From assembly GCA_024232295.1 (NCBI GenBank), contig JAAEPT010000123.1, positions 24,487 through 88,486 on the forward strand: a stretch of 64,000 nucleotides of DNA, read 5' to 3'. The position numbers and the translations under genes are program-made. The notes under the pieces were generated by a model, which saw only the letters and a list, made by a program, of their open reading frames with translations, had not been told where the DNA came from and did not search any database. Positions 44,889-54,058 of this stretch are shown in pieces. Each line of letters opens with the position of its first letter. The stretch's first letter is position 1. The DNA comes from Cytophagales bacterium. Its GTDB lineage: Bacteria; Bacteroidota; Bacteroidia; Cytophagales; JAAEPT01.

Positions 44889-45596
44889 TTAATTAATAAA
44901 ACGATACTTTAAGATACACCAAATAGCTCTAAAACCATCTTTATAACCAATTTTTTTGCCATCTTCATAAGTTCTCCCATAATAAGAGATCCCTACTTCA
45001 TATACCTTAATATTTGGTATTCTAGCAATTTTTGCGGTAACCTCTGGTTCAAAGCCAAACCGTTTTTCTTGAAGAGAAATATTTTTTAATAATTCTGTAC
45101 GAAATAACTTGTAACAAACTTCCATATCTGTAAGATTAAGTCCTGTGAAGATATTTGAGAAAAAGGTTAAAAATTTATTTCCCATATAATGCCAGAAATA
45201 AAGAACACGATGAGGGTGATTACTTACAAATCGAGATCCATAGACAACATCCGCATTTGCTTTGATAACAGGTTTAAGTAAATCGCTATATTCATTTGGG
45301 TCATATTCTAAATCTGCATCTTGAATGATTATGTATTCTCCTGTTGCATATTTTATTCCTGTATGTATAGCGGCTCCTTTTCCTTGATTTTTTTTGTGTT
45401 TTAAAAGTTTGATAGAGGTTGAAGTAAATTCTTCAACTTTTTGAACAGAAGAATCTATAGAACAATCATCTACAATAATAATTTCTTTTTGGAATCCTCT
45501 AGGTAGTGGAGCATTTACTACTTTTTCTAGCAATGGAATAATTGTTTTTTCTTCATTGTATAAAGGAATGATAATGCTAAGAAGGATATTATTCAT
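44889..45596 (-). CDS. Glycosyltransferase family 2, DPM1-like
   Basis: 235-residue GT-A enzyme with LLSIIIPLYNEEKTI, KEIIIVDDCSIDSS, GKGAAIHTGIKYATGEYIIIQDADLEYDP (metal site DAD) and VVYGSRFVSNH. This is the pattern of polyprenyl-phosphate mannose or glucose synthases without C-terminal membrane helices. It is 6 kb away from the main glycan cluster, so it may serve lipid-linked sugar supply for protein or lipid glycosylation. The sugar is not proven. Confidence 0.88.
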   Translation of the reverse strand: MNNILLSIIIPLYNEEKTIIPLLEKVVNAPLPRGFQKEIIIVDDCSIDSSVQKVEEFTSTSIKLLKHKKNQGKGAAIHTGIKYATGEYIIIQDADLEYDPNEYSDLLKPVIKANADVVYGSRFVSNHPHRVLYFWHYMGNKFLTFFSNIFTGLNLTDMEVCYKLFRTELLKNISLQEKRFGFEPEVTAKIARIPNIKVYEVGISYYGRTYEDGKKIGYKDGFRAIWCILKYRFIN

Positions 45597-45761
45597 TGTG
45601 TTTTGCCAGTCAAGTATGAAATGTAGAAAAAAAGATATAAATATAAAAGAGAGATTTTATTAAGTATTTGAATGATTGAGTTCTTTTTCTGCAATAATAT
45701 GTATATAATAAATAGTCTAAGGCAACCTTAAATAAACTTATCTCGTTAATAATGATATACA

Positions 45762-45777
45762 TAAGTCGCCCGACTTA
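45762..45777. promoter_or_regulatory. Perfect 7-bp inverted repeat upstream of small basic protein gene
   Basis: TAAGTCG CC CGACTTA, 46 bp before the ATG at 45824. It is followed by two copies of AAGACAACA (about 45783 and 45803). It could be an operator or an RNA hairpin in the leader. No known regulator site is recognised. Confidence 0.35.
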
Positions 45778-45823
45778 GTATTAAGACAACATAACATATA
45801 CAAGACAACAAACCACTATTATT

Positions 45824-46033
45824 ATGAAGAATTACATATTTATTGTGTTATTTCTTCTTTTTGGTAGTTTTTTTTCTATTGCCAAGGAAATTCGTGCAGA
45901 AGCAAGTTCTACTATTGATAAAATAGAAGCTGTAGAGAAAAGAAAAAAGAAGAGAAGAAATTTAAAAGCAGACTACCACAAGAATAGAAAGAAGAAAATC
46001 AAAAAGGATAACCATTATCGAAAAAAAGGTTAA
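45824..46033 (+). CDS. Small secreted, very basic protein
   Basis: 69 residues: a clear signal peptide (FIVLFLLFGSFFSIAKE) and a mature part of about 45 residues in which roughly half the positions are Lys or Arg (KRKKKRRNLKADYHKNRKKK). It has its own upstream inverted repeat and its own terminator 7 bp past the stop, both of which support a real gene. No family recognised. It could bind nucleic acid, anionic polysaccharide or LPS outside the inner membrane; this is inference only. Confidence 0.7.
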   Translation: MKNYIFIVLFLLFGSFFSIAKEIRAEASSTIDKIEAVEKRKKKRRNLKADYHKNRKKKIKKDNHYRKKG

Positions 46034-46036
46034 TAA

Positions 46037-46071
46037 AAAACCCCAAGTCTAACAAAGATTTGGGGCTTTTT
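46037..46071 (+). terminator. Rho-independent terminator after small basic protein gene
   Basis: Hairpin CCCCAAGTCT AACAA AGATTTGGGG (one G-T wobble) followed by CTTTTTATT. The A-run on the left side may let it also end leftward transcription. Confidence 0.85.
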
Positions 46072-46088
46072 ATTATGAGTATTTCTTA

Positions 46089-46649
46089 TTATTTACCTTT
46101 TGCTTTAGCAAGTTCTGCAGCTGTTAGTGTTACTCCTAATTGTTTTAAAACATCAATTGTAATGTTATCAGCATCATTTTTTGCGTACAATACAATGCTT
46201 TCACGAGAAGAAAGTGTTTGACTATTCAACACATAATAGTATCCTTTTGCTTTTGCTACAGCATCAATTGCTGTTTGGATTTTACTAAATAATGGTTGAG
46301 TCAATTCCTGTTCTCTTTTTATTAATTGAACTTCAGACTCTTGTTGCATTTTTTGAAGACGAAGTTGCAAATCTTGTAATTCACGCTCTTTATCTGCTTT
46401 TGTAATAGCAGACATCATATTTTTTGTACGCTCATACTCAGCAAATTTTTGCTCTAATTCTCTCTGCTTTGCAATTAATTGTTTTTGTAACTGTTGTCCT
46501 TCAATTTGTAATTGCTTTTGAATAGACTTCATTTGAGGCAATTTAGCCAATACAAATTCTACATTCAAATAAGCAATTTTGTATCCTTGAGCAAATGTTG
46601 CTGTAAAGGCAAAAACAGTAATAAGGGTTGTGAAAAATAATTTCTTCAT
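46089..46649 (-). CDS. OmpH/Skp-family periplasmic chaperone (second of tandem pair)
   Basis: 186 residues with a signal peptide (LFFTTLITVFAFTATFAQG), then the family start YKIAYLNVEFVLAKLPQM, a long central coiled coil (about residues 40-125) and the conserved end region KAKGYYYVLNSQ. Skp-like proteins hold unfolded outer-membrane proteins on the way to the Bam complex. It is the second of two adjacent copies behind bamA, with a 3-bp gap. Confidence 0.9.
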   Translation of the reverse strand: MKKLFFTTLITVFAFTATFAQGYKIAYLNVEFVLAKLPQMKSIQKQLQIEGQQLQKQLIAKQRELEQKFAEYERTKNMMSAITKADKERELQDLQLRLQKMQQESEVQLIKREQELTQPLFSKIQTAIDAVAKAKGYYYVLNSQTLSSRESIVLYAKNDADNITIDVLKQLGVTLTAAELAKAKGK

Positions 46650-46652
46650 TTT

Positions 46653-47195
46653 TTAACGTTTATTGTCTATTATATCTTTTTTATCTCCTAGTTTTAATTC
46701 TTCCAAAACATAGTCTGTGTAATCATGTACAGGATTTGCATAAATCATTACTAAGTCGCTTGCTTTATCAAAAACCACTTGCAATTTCTCTCTTTCTGCT
46801 ACTTTTTTTACAGCATCATAGACTTTGTCTTGAATTGGTTTAATGAGTTCTTGTCTTTTCAGAAAGATAAGTCCTTCATAACCAAAGATCTTTTTCTGAA
46901 ACTCCTTGATTTCTTTTTCTTTAAGCATAATTTCATTTTGCTTTTCTCTTTTCATTTCTTCAGTTAGAAGAATTTCCTCTTGACGAAAAGCATTAAATAA
47001 AGAATCTAAGCTTACATATTTTTTTTCAATCTGCTTTTGGTATTGTACCGAAAGCTTATCAATTTCTTGTTGTGCTTCTTTATATTCTGGTAATTGTTTT
47101 AGAATAAATTCTGTATCAACATATCCAAATTTCTGTGCAAAGACAGAAGAAAATAAACACAAACTAAAGGCAAATAAAAGAATTTTTTTCATCAT
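46653..47195 (-). CDS. OmpH/Skp-family periplasmic chaperone (first of tandem pair)
   Basis: 180 residues: signal peptide ending SVFAQ, FGYVDTEFILKQLPEY, a coiled-coil tentacle region and REKLQVVFDKASDLVMIYANP near the C-terminus. It is similar in plan to the next copy but diverged, so the duplication is old. It starts 66 bp after bamA. Two Met codons stand at the start; either could be used. Confidence 0.9.
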   Translation of the reverse strand: MMKKILLFAFSLCLFSSVFAQKFGYVDTEFILKQLPEYKEAQQEIDKLSVQYQKQIEKKYVSLDSLFNAFRQEEILLTEEMKREKQNEIMLKEKEIKEFQKKIFGYEGLIFLKRQELIKPIQDKVYDAVKKVAEREKLQVVFDKASDLVMIYANPVHDYTDYVLEELKLGDKKDIIDNKR

Positions 47196-47261
47196 TCTCG
47201 TTTTTATGAATTAATAAAAAGTAAAATTTACTTCCTACTTAGACAAATACAATACCAAGTC

Positions 47262-49835
47262 TTAACGAAGCTGTTGACCTATTGTGAAGTGGAAATGACC
47301 TCCATTCATATTTGGTTGACCAGGAATTTCATCAATTCCTATACCATAGTCAATTCCAATCATACCAAATGCTGGCATAAAGATTCGAATTCCAGCTCCA
47401 TAAGAACGTTTCAGTTCAAAAGGATTATAATCTCTATAGTTATCCCAAGTATTTCCTGCTTCTGCAAAACCAAGTAAGAAGATTGTTGCAACTCCTTGTG
47501 TAACAATAGGGAAACGCAATTCTGCTACAAACTTATTGTATAAAATGCCTAATTCATTGTTGGCTCCTGCAATTCCAGTATCATTTTGTCCTGGTTCATA
47601 GCCTCTTAAAGCAATTAAATCAGTTCCTGTAATCCAATTACTTCCTCCAAGACCAGATAACCCTGAACCACCTAGTTTGAATCTTTCAAATGGAGGTGCT
47701 CCTAATTGAGAGTTATAAATTCCTACTGCTCCAAAGTGTGCTCGAGTATTTAAAACGAATGGTCTTTCTTGTTTTCTGTCTTGTGAGAAGATATCAGTAC
47801 TTCTTCGCTTATTTCCAGTCAATTTGATGAAATGAGAGAAATCAAACATCCATTTATGATACTCTAACCATTGATATCTATCTGTTCCTTCTTTGTCTAA
47901 TACACTAGACGAGAAAGCAGAATATGGAGGTGTAAAACTAGCACTCAATGAAATTGAAGAACCTTGTGTAGGAAATTGTGGATTTGTTCCAATATCATTT
48001 CTTGAAATTGTAGTATTAAAAGCAAGATTGTTTGTGTTACACTGATCACAAATATTAGCTGCAAAACCATAATTATCAATATCATAGTTTGTGTAAGAAA
48101 TAGAATGAGTCATTGTAAACCAGTCATCTGGCCATTTTAATCTTCTTCCTAAACTTACTGTCGCCCCTGTTGTTCTCAATCCGCCATCTGTTTCAAATGT
48201 TGTAAAATCTACAATGTTATTGATACGAGAATGATTCAAACTTACAGTTAATGAATTAGGTTTTTTACCACCTAACCAAGGCTCTGTGAATGATAAGTTA
48301 TAAGATTGAAAACGAAGACCATTTGCTTGAATACTTAGAGAGAAACGTTGTCCATCTCCAGAAGGAAGAGGATCCCATGTTTTCGGCTTAGAAATATTTC
48401 TAAGAGAGAAGTTGTTGAAAACTAATCCTAGTGTTCCTACAAAACCTTGTAGACCACCCCAACCACCAGACAGTTGCAGTTGGTCACTTGGTTTTTCTAC
48501 TACTCGATATTCTATGTCTACAGTTCCTGTTGCAGGATTTGGAATAGGTATAATACCAATTTGTTCTGGATCAAAATAACCTAACTGAGCAATCTCTCTT
48601 TGGGTACGAATTAAATTGGCACGACTAAACTCTTGTCCAGGTAAAGTACGAATTTCACGTAACAGTACATGATCATTAGTTTTTGTATTACCAAATACTC
48701 GAACATCGTTAATTGTTGCGATATTACCTTCATAAACACGCATTTCCAGATCAATAGAATCTCCTTCTACACGTAATTCTATAGGATTTACATTGAAAAA
48801 TAAGTAACCATTATCCAAATATAAAGAACTTACATCAGGACCTTCTGGATTAAAGTTAAGACGAGAATCTAATAAGGCTTTGTTATAAATATCTCCCTTT
48901 TTGATCCCTAAAATCTTAGCTAGTTTCTTGTCATTATAGATGTAATTACCAGCCCAAGCAATATTTCTGAAATAATATTTATGTCCTTCTTCTATTGTTA
49001 AATCAATATTGATTAGTTTGTTTTTACTATTAGGAACGACATAAATAGAGTCTTTTAATATTTGAGCATCTCGAAAACCAAGAGAGTTATAATAACTGAT
49101 TAAGGCTTCTTTGTCAATTTTATATTCTTCTTTGACATATTTTGAACGTTTCCAAAAACGGTAAAGCCTTTTCTCTTTAGTTTCTTTTAATTGTTTTTTG
49201 ATTCCTTTCTCAGTAATAAGAATATTTCCATTAACCTTAATTCGATTAATTTTAACACGCTCACCTTTGTCCACATCAAAAGTAACAACTACATGATTTT
49301 TGATAGTAGAATCTACTCGTTCGCTTACTTTAACTTTTGTATTAAAGTAACCTTCTTCCTCAAAAAACTCTTCAATGGAGAAAACAGCATTTTTCTTTAA
49401 GGCATTTGATAAAACTTGTCCTTGTATAAAGCCAATTTTATTTTCTAAATCACCTTTGTCAGATTTTTTTACTCCTGTAATAATATAATCAGATAAACGA
49501 GGTCTTTCTTTGATACGAATAACCAAATAGACTTTATCATTTACTGTTTTTTCAACTTCGATTTTAACATCTCCAACAAGTTTTTGCTTCCAAAGTTTTT
49601 TGATAGCGTTTGAAATGGCATCTCCAGGAATCGTTATTTTATCGCCATTTTTTAAACCAGAAAGAGAAAGAAGACCTTGTTTGTCTAAATAGTTGATTCC
49701 TTCAACTTTAATATCAGCAATAACATATTCAGCAGGTCTCTGATAATCTATTGAGATATAACTTGGGTTGCCTTGTTGAGCATAGCCTAAAACTATTAAA
49801 CTAAGAAAGGCAAAAAGAAAAGCAGTAAGTTTCAT
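47262..49835 (-). CDS. bamA: Outer-membrane assembly factor BamA
   Basis: 857 residues: signal peptide (MKLTAFLFAFLSLIVLGYAQ), POTRA domains over about residues 30-450 (IADIKVEGINYLDKQG, KINRIKVNGNILITEKG, INDVRVFGNTKTNDHVLLREI), and an Omp85 barrel to the end containing the conserved GLSGLGGSNWITGTDLIALRGYE segment. It inserts beta-barrel proteins into the outer membrane. It follows uppS directly and precedes two Skp-like genes, a typical order in this phylum. Confidence 0.95.
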   Translation of the reverse strand: MKLTAFLFAFLSLIVLGYAQQGNPSYISIDYQRPAEYVIADIKVEGINYLDKQGLLSLSGLKNGDKITIPGDAISNAIKKLWKQKLVGDVKIEVEKTVNDKVYLVIRIKERPRLSDYIITGVKKSDKGDLENKIGFIQGQVLSNALKKNAVFSIEEFFEEEGYFNTKVKVSERVDSTIKNHVVVTFDVDKGERVKINRIKVNGNILITEKGIKKQLKETKEKRLYRFWKRSKYVKEEYKIDKEALISYYNSLGFRDAQILKDSIYVVPNSKNKLINIDLTIEEGHKYYFRNIAWAGNYIYNDKKLAKILGIKKGDIYNKALLDSRLNFNPEGPDVSSLYLDNGYLFFNVNPIELRVEGDSIDLEMRVYEGNIATINDVRVFGNTKTNDHVLLREIRTLPGQEFSRANLIRTQREIAQLGYFDPEQIGIIPIPNPATGTVDIEYRVVEKPSDQLQLSGGWGGLQGFVGTLGLVFNNFSLRNISKPKTWDPLPSGDGQRFSLSIQANGLRFQSYNLSFTEPWLGGKKPNSLTVSLNHSRINNIVDFTTFETDGGLRTTGATVSLGRRLKWPDDWFTMTHSISYTNYDIDNYGFAANICDQCNTNNLAFNTTISRNDIGTNPQFPTQGSSISLSASFTPPYSAFSSSVLDKEGTDRYQWLEYHKWMFDFSHFIKLTGNKRRSTDIFSQDRKQERPFVLNTRAHFGAVGIYNSQLGAPPFERFKLGGSGLSGLGGSNWITGTDLIALRGYEPGQNDTGIAGANNELGILYNKFVAELRFPIVTQGVATIFLLGFAEAGNTWDNYRDYNPFELKRSYGAGIRIFMPAFGMIGIDYGIGIDEIPGQPNMNGGHFHFTIGQQLR

Positions 49836-50579
49836 TTAAGGATTAATTTGTTCACTTGTTTTACCAAAACGTCTTTCTCTGTTTTGATAGTCTATAATTG
49901 CCTTGAAAAATTCTTCTTTTGAAAAATCAGGCCATAAAGTTTCTGTTACATATATCTCAGAATAAGCAATTTCCCATAATAAAAAGTTGCTAATACGCAT
50001 TTCTCCACTTGTACGAATTAAAAGTTCTGGTTCATGTAAATGAGCAGTAGAAAGATGTTCTTGTATTATTTCCTGATCAATTTCTTGAGGAGATAAAGCT
50101 CCTTCGCTTACTTTCTCCGCAATAGATTGAATTGCGTTGGTGAGATCCCAACGACCACTATAACTAAGTGCTAAAGTTAATGTAAGTTGTGTATTGTTTT
50201 TTGTTTGTGCTTTTGCCCTTGATAAAGCTTTGCTACAGTTTCCAGGGAGTTTGTCCATTTCACCAATTGTATTGATAAATACTCCTTGTTTATCTAATTC
50301 ATCAATTTCTTTTTCAAGTGAAGAAACTAATAGTTGCATCAAAGCATTTATTTCCAGTTTAGGACGATTCCAATTTTCTGTAGAGAATGCATAGAGTGTA
50401 AGGTTTTTAATTCCTAATTCTACACATGCTTCCACTGTAGTACGTACTGTATTTACTCCATTTTTGTGTCCAAACGCACGAAGAGCACCTACTTTTTTAG
50501 CCCATCTACCATTACCATCCATAATAATGGCTACATGTTTAGGGATATTATCAAGGCTAATGTTGTCTTTTATGTTCAT
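49836..50579 (-). CDS. uppS: Isoprenyl (undecaprenyl) diphosphate synthase
   Basis: 247 residues from the ATG at 50579. The track start at 50642 lies inside the terminator hairpin of the upstream gene and adds a hydrophobic stretch foreign to the family. Motifs are HVAIIMDGNGRWAKK (catalytic Asp), LTLYAFSTENWNRP, and LLIRTSGEMRISNFLLWEIAYSE with YVTETLWPDFS. The enzyme makes the polyprenyl carrier for peptidoglycan and surface glycans, including those of the cluster at 6742-38101. Its stop abuts the bamA ATG. Confidence 0.95.
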   Translation of the reverse strand: MNIKDNISLDNIPKHVAIIMDGNGRWAKKVGALRAFGHKNGVNTVRTTVEACVELGIKNLTLYAFSTENWNRPKLEINALMQLLVSSLEKEIDELDKQGVFINTIGEMDKLPGNCSKALSRAKAQTKNNTQLTLTLALSYSGRWDLTNAIQSIAEKVSEGALSPQEIDQEIIQEHLSTAHLHEPELLIRTSGEMRISNFLLWEIAYSEIYVTETLWPDFSKEEFFKAIIDYQNRERRFGKTSEQINP

Positions 50580-50616
50580 TCCTAATAAATGGCTGAAAAA
50601 CGAAAGTGCAAGATAC

Positions 50617-50646
50617 AAAAAAAGCTTTGCTATGGTAAGCAAAGCC
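50617..50646 (-). terminator. Rho-independent terminator after DUF6089 gene
   Basis: On the minus strand, GCTTTGCT TACCAT AGCAAAGC is followed by TTTTTTT. It lies 36 bp past the stop of the gene at 50682 and before the true uppS start, so uppS probably has its own promoter or depends on read-through. Confidence 0.8.
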
Positions 50647-50681
50647 TTATGAAATGATGATTTTTTTTGTAAGATTATTTT

Positions 50682-51392
50682 TTATCGAGAAGAACTTGGT
50701 GAAGAAGGATGTCCTGTCGGACAAGATTGTTTGTAAATGGTGTAACTGATGCTTACTCCTGTGTAGTAATACCAATCTTGTGTACTTGAGCTTGAAAGTC
50801 CACTGTCATCATTAAATCCATCTAAATCATCAGTAAATGTTCTGCGTGCACCAAGCTCAAACCCTAAATTCCAGTGTTTAGATAATTGATAACGAACCCC
50901 TATTCCAAACGGAATATTGAAGTACGTAGGCGAACTACCTCCCCATACAGCTGTGAGTCCCAAACCTCCAAAAAGGTATGGACTCATAAAAAAACGTCCT
51001 TTTAAATCTCGATAGTTAAAAAAGTTGTATTCTACTGTTCCAGCAATTTCAACAAAATCTGTAGAAAAAGATAATTTTCTGTTTTCTTGCAGTGCACCAT
51101 TTAAGACATACTTTTCATCTGCAGCAATTGATCCTCCTAATATACTGGCCTTAATTGATATTATTTCATTGTCAAAATTATGACGATAGAAAAATTGACC
51201 ACCTAGTTTTGGTGTATTTAAATTTACATTTTCATATAAGTCACCAGTATATGTCAAAACACCAACACTCAGTCCAAACTCCATGCTTTTGTTTAAGCTA
51301 GCAAATTGGGCATTACTTGAATGAAAAGAAAATAAGGCAAAAAAAAGAGGGAACCAATAATGAAGCCCCTCTTTTGAGAATATTTTGTACAT
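50682..51392 (-). CDS. DUF6089-like outer-membrane beta-barrel protein
   Basis: 236 residues with a signal peptide ending SSNAQ and a barrel-like body: MEFGLSVGVLTYTGDLYEN, then alternating beta strands such as PYLFGGLGLTAVWG and WNLGFELGARRTFTDDLDG. These are the marks of DUF6089 proteins, small outer-membrane barrels found widely in Bacteroidota. It follows a longer relative by 18 bp. The function is unknown. The C-terminus ends in a Ser/Pro-rich tail (TGHPSSPSSSR). Confidence 0.8.
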   Translation of the reverse strand: MYKIFSKEGLHYWFPLFFALFSFHSSNAQFASLNKSMEFGLSVGVLTYTGDLYENVNLNTPKLGGQFFYRHNFDNEIISIKASILGGSIAADEKYVLNGALQENRKLSFSTDFVEIAGTVEYNFFNYRDLKGRFFMSPYLFGGLGLTAVWGGSSPTYFNIPFGIGVRYQLSKHWNLGFELGARRTFTDDLDGFNDDSGLSSSSTQDWYYYTGVSISYTIYKQSCPTGHPSSPSSSR

Positions 51393-51410
51393 AAATCTTT
51401 ATATAATAGA

Positions 51411-52394
51411 TTATCTATATTTAGGACAAATTACTTTAGGGTGTAAGATGTAATATAAGTGAAATCCAGTTACAATATACCAGTCGCTTCCTTTATCACC
51501 TCTAGGTCCAGCATTTGTTCCTCCTGCAAACACAGGTGAATAAGTGTAACCATCTCTTTCTAAAAGAGTTTCAGAGACTTCAATTGAACGATCATGCATT
51601 GCTACTACTAAACTATTTGGATCACCCAAAAGAGATTTGTCAAATTGTCCATCTGTAGTATTCGCAATAAAGTTTGTACCACCTACATCATCTAAATAAT
51701 CAAAGAACGTTGCTCTCCATCCAATCTCAAATGATAAATCGAAGTATTGGTGAATTTTATAACGTAGTCCCACCCCAAATGGTATAGATATTCTAAATTT
51801 TGAGTAACTTTTTCCTACTTCAAGTCCTTCTTGATTTGAGATATTTTGACCTTCTGTACCTAATGGTTGTAAGTCAACCCATTCTCCATTATATTCAGCT
51901 TTAGGTGCATGGTAATAAAAAGCAACACCAGCAAATCCATAAGGAGTAAAAGTAACGCGTCTTTTTAATCCTTTTCTATTTGCGAATAAATCGATCATTA
52001 CATCACCTTTAAGTTCGAAAATATCATTTCTGAAACTAAGATTTCTTTCATAACGACCAACATCTTCTGTTACTACAGAGCTTGCACTTTCTCTATCAGA
52101 ACCTTGAATACGACCATAAGAAAAAGCTCCTCTATATGACATACGTGGATGGAAACGGTATGTGTAAACAGCACCTAAATTCCAACGAGTAAATCGTAAA
52201 CTTGGACTTACTAAGTTTGATGCAGGGTCAAGATCTCCTACATAATTCATAGCATTCAAAGCTCCACCCCAACTTTGGTAGTGATTTCTTTTAGGAAATG
52301 CTTTGTGACGGTGACTTCTTTGTGCATAGGCCTCATTTGTTAATAATAAGATGCTAAAAATTAAGCCTATTGTGCATATTAAATTTCTTTTCAT
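51411..52394 (-). CDS. DUF6089-like outer-membrane beta-barrel protein, longer paralogue
   Basis: 327 residues with a signal peptide ending EAYAQ. The body shares the plan of the next gene: GGALNAMNYVGDLDPAS, TPYGFAGVAFYYH, GVGLRYKIHQYFDLSFEIGWRATFFDYLDDVGG, and a last strand ending YYILHPKVICPK. It also carries a long insertion before the last strands. The pair looks like an old tandem duplication. Outer-membrane location is inferred from the strand pattern; function unknown. Confidence 0.82.
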   Translation of the reverse strand: MKRNLICTIGLIFSILLLTNEAYAQRSHRHKAFPKRNHYQSWGGALNAMNYVGDLDPASNLVSPSLRFTRWNLGAVYTYRFHPRMSYRGAFSYGRIQGSDRESASSVVTEDVGRYERNLSFRNDIFELKGDVMIDLFANRKGLKRRVTFTPYGFAGVAFYYHAPKAEYNGEWVDLQPLGTEGQNISNQEGLEVGKSYSKFRISIPFGVGLRYKIHQYFDLSFEIGWRATFFDYLDDVGGTNFIANTTDGQFDKSLLGDPNSLVVAMHDRSIEVSETLLERDGYTYSPVFAGGTNAGPRGDKGSDWYIVTGFHLYYILHPKVICPKYR

Positions 52395-52486
52395 AACCTC
52401 TGTTTTTTACTTCTAAGTCCATCATTTTGAAGGATTAGAAACGAAATATACATACAAATATATCAAATAACAATGTAATCTAAAAA

Positions 52487-53371
52487 CTAATTTCGAGAAT
52501 CTAGTCCCCAATTTAATTTACTACGTAATGTGTTGAAATAATTTACCTCAGAAAGTTCTACTAATTTTACCTTAAAATTTGCCTTAGTTAGAGACATTTC
52601 TGTCTCAGCAGTAACAACTTTTGAACGAGAATCTAATGATACTAAAAAGTTGTCACTACGTCCCTCTACCTGAAAGCGAATTTCACTTGTATCAGGAATA
52701 ATCATTGGACGCACATTCAGGTTATGAGGATTGATTGGAGAGATGATAAAGTTATTTGTATTTGGCATAACCAAAGGTCCTCCACAACTTATAGAATATG
52801 CTGTACTCCCTGTTGGAGTAGAAACAATTAATCCATCTGCCCAATAAGAATTTAAGAATAAATCATTTACATAAGTGTGAATAATAATCATAGAAGAGGT
52901 ATCTCTTTTAGTAATTACAAATTCATTCAACCCAAAATTTAAGTCATCAAATAAATTATCTGGTGTATGAAGTTGCACTAAAATTCTTTCATCTATTCTA
53001 TAATTGTTTGATAATAAGCTACTCAATGTTTCTCTGATAGAATCAAGTGGAATTGTTGCAAGAAAACCTAATCTTCCTGCATTAATACCAACAATTGGAA
53101 TATCTCTATCTTTAATATAAGTTGCAGATTCTAGTAATGTTCCATCCCCACCAATGCTAAAACAAAAATGAGTTTCATCTAAGCATTTAGCAGTGTGATC
53201 GAGAAATGTGTAGTATTCTTTTTGGATAACTTGATTTTCTCTAAGGTCTTTATAGAAATGCTCTACAATGTATATGTCACTTCCTAATTTGTCTAGCTCA
53301 CTTAATAATAGCTGAACAAAAGGGTAGCATTCTTTTTTTAGAAAGGTTTTTCCTACAATGGCAACTTTCAT
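52487..53371 (-). CDS. nadK: NAD kinase
   Basis: 294-residue NAD kinase that phosphorylates NAD to NADP. It has the diagnostic GGDGTLLES (residues about 74-82), the GINAGRLGFLA loop, a TPTGSTAYSISCGGP segment and the late NLNVRPMIIPD motif. Length is normal. It follows a CBS-domain gene by 2 bp, and these two are probably co-transcribed toward the DUF6089 genes. Confidence 0.95.
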   Translation of the reverse strand: MKVAIVGKTFLKKECYPFVQLLLSELDKLGSDIYIVEHFYKDLRENQVIQKEYYTFLDHTAKCLDETHFCFSIGGDGTLLESATYIKDRDIPIVGINAGRLGFLATIPLDSIRETLSSLLSNNYRIDERILVQLHTPDNLFDDLNFGLNEFVITKRDTSSMIIIHTYVNDLFLNSYWADGLIVSTPTGSTAYSISCGGPLVMPNTNNFIISPINPHNLNVRPMIIPDTSEIRFQVEGRSDNFLVSLDSRSKVVTAETEMSLTKANFKVKLVELSEVNYFNTLRSKLNWGLDSRN

Positions 53372-53373
53372 AG

Positions 53374-54036
53374 TTAAATATTTAAAAAATTGAGAAGGTT
53401 GTCTAATTTATCTTGTTCGTTGTTATACGATAAGTCTCGGTGAAAGGTAGCTTCTATTGAAAATGAATGACGTTCAAAACTTGCAATTACATTATCAATA
53501 GAACGCTGATTTAGTTTTATAACTACATTAATATAGTTAGTTTCATCATTATCCTGTGTATGTGTGCTTAGTATTTTTACACCATTTGATTCGATGATAT
53601 GACTGATTTCTTCAAGAGAATAGTCATGTTCTTTCATTTTAAGAATAATAACTGCACCTATATTTTTGAAGGAAGAAATGTTGGATAAACTATTGATCAC
53701 CTCATCACTAGTAATAGCTCCCAGATATTCTCTCTCTTCTGTAGTGACTGGGACAATACTGATATTGTATTCTGATAAATAGTGAATCGCATCATGAATC
53801 AAGCTATTAGGTTTGATAAACACATCAGTATAAATGGGAGGGAAGGTAGTGAGTGTTGTATTGTAGTCATAAACTTCTAACAATGCACTCTCAGGAATAA
53901 GTCCTAAAAAAAAAGATCCATCAACCAAAGGTAGGTGATGGACTTTATAATCTTCCATCCAATCCAAAGCTTGTTGAACACTATCTTCTTTTGATAAACA
54001 AGGAAGTACAGTATTTAAGTGTTCTGAAGCAATCAT
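53374..54036 (-). CDS. CBS-domain pair protein
   Basis: 220 residues with two CBS motifs (residues about 8-60, ALDWMEDYKVHHLPLVDG; about 78-125, AIHYLSEYNISIVPVTTEE), followed by an ACT-like C-terminal part (AVIILKMKEHDYSLEEISHII, NYINVVIKLNQ). Such proteins usually bind adenine nucleotides and act as regulators. Its tight coupling to nadK hints at a role sensing or tuning nucleotide pools, which is inference. Confidence 0.85.
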   Translation of the reverse strand: MIASEHLNTVLPCLSKEDSVQQALDWMEDYKVHHLPLVDGSFFLGLIPESALLEVYDYNTTLTTFPPIYTDVFIKPNSLIHDAIHYLSEYNISIVPVTTEEREYLGAITSDEVINSLSNISSFKNIGAVIILKMKEHDYSLEEISHIIESNGVKILSTHTQDNDETNYINVVIKLNQRSIDNVIASFERHSFSIEATFHRDLSYNNEQDKLDNLLNFLNI

Positions 54037-54058
54037 ATAGGATTGGGTGTTTTATTTT

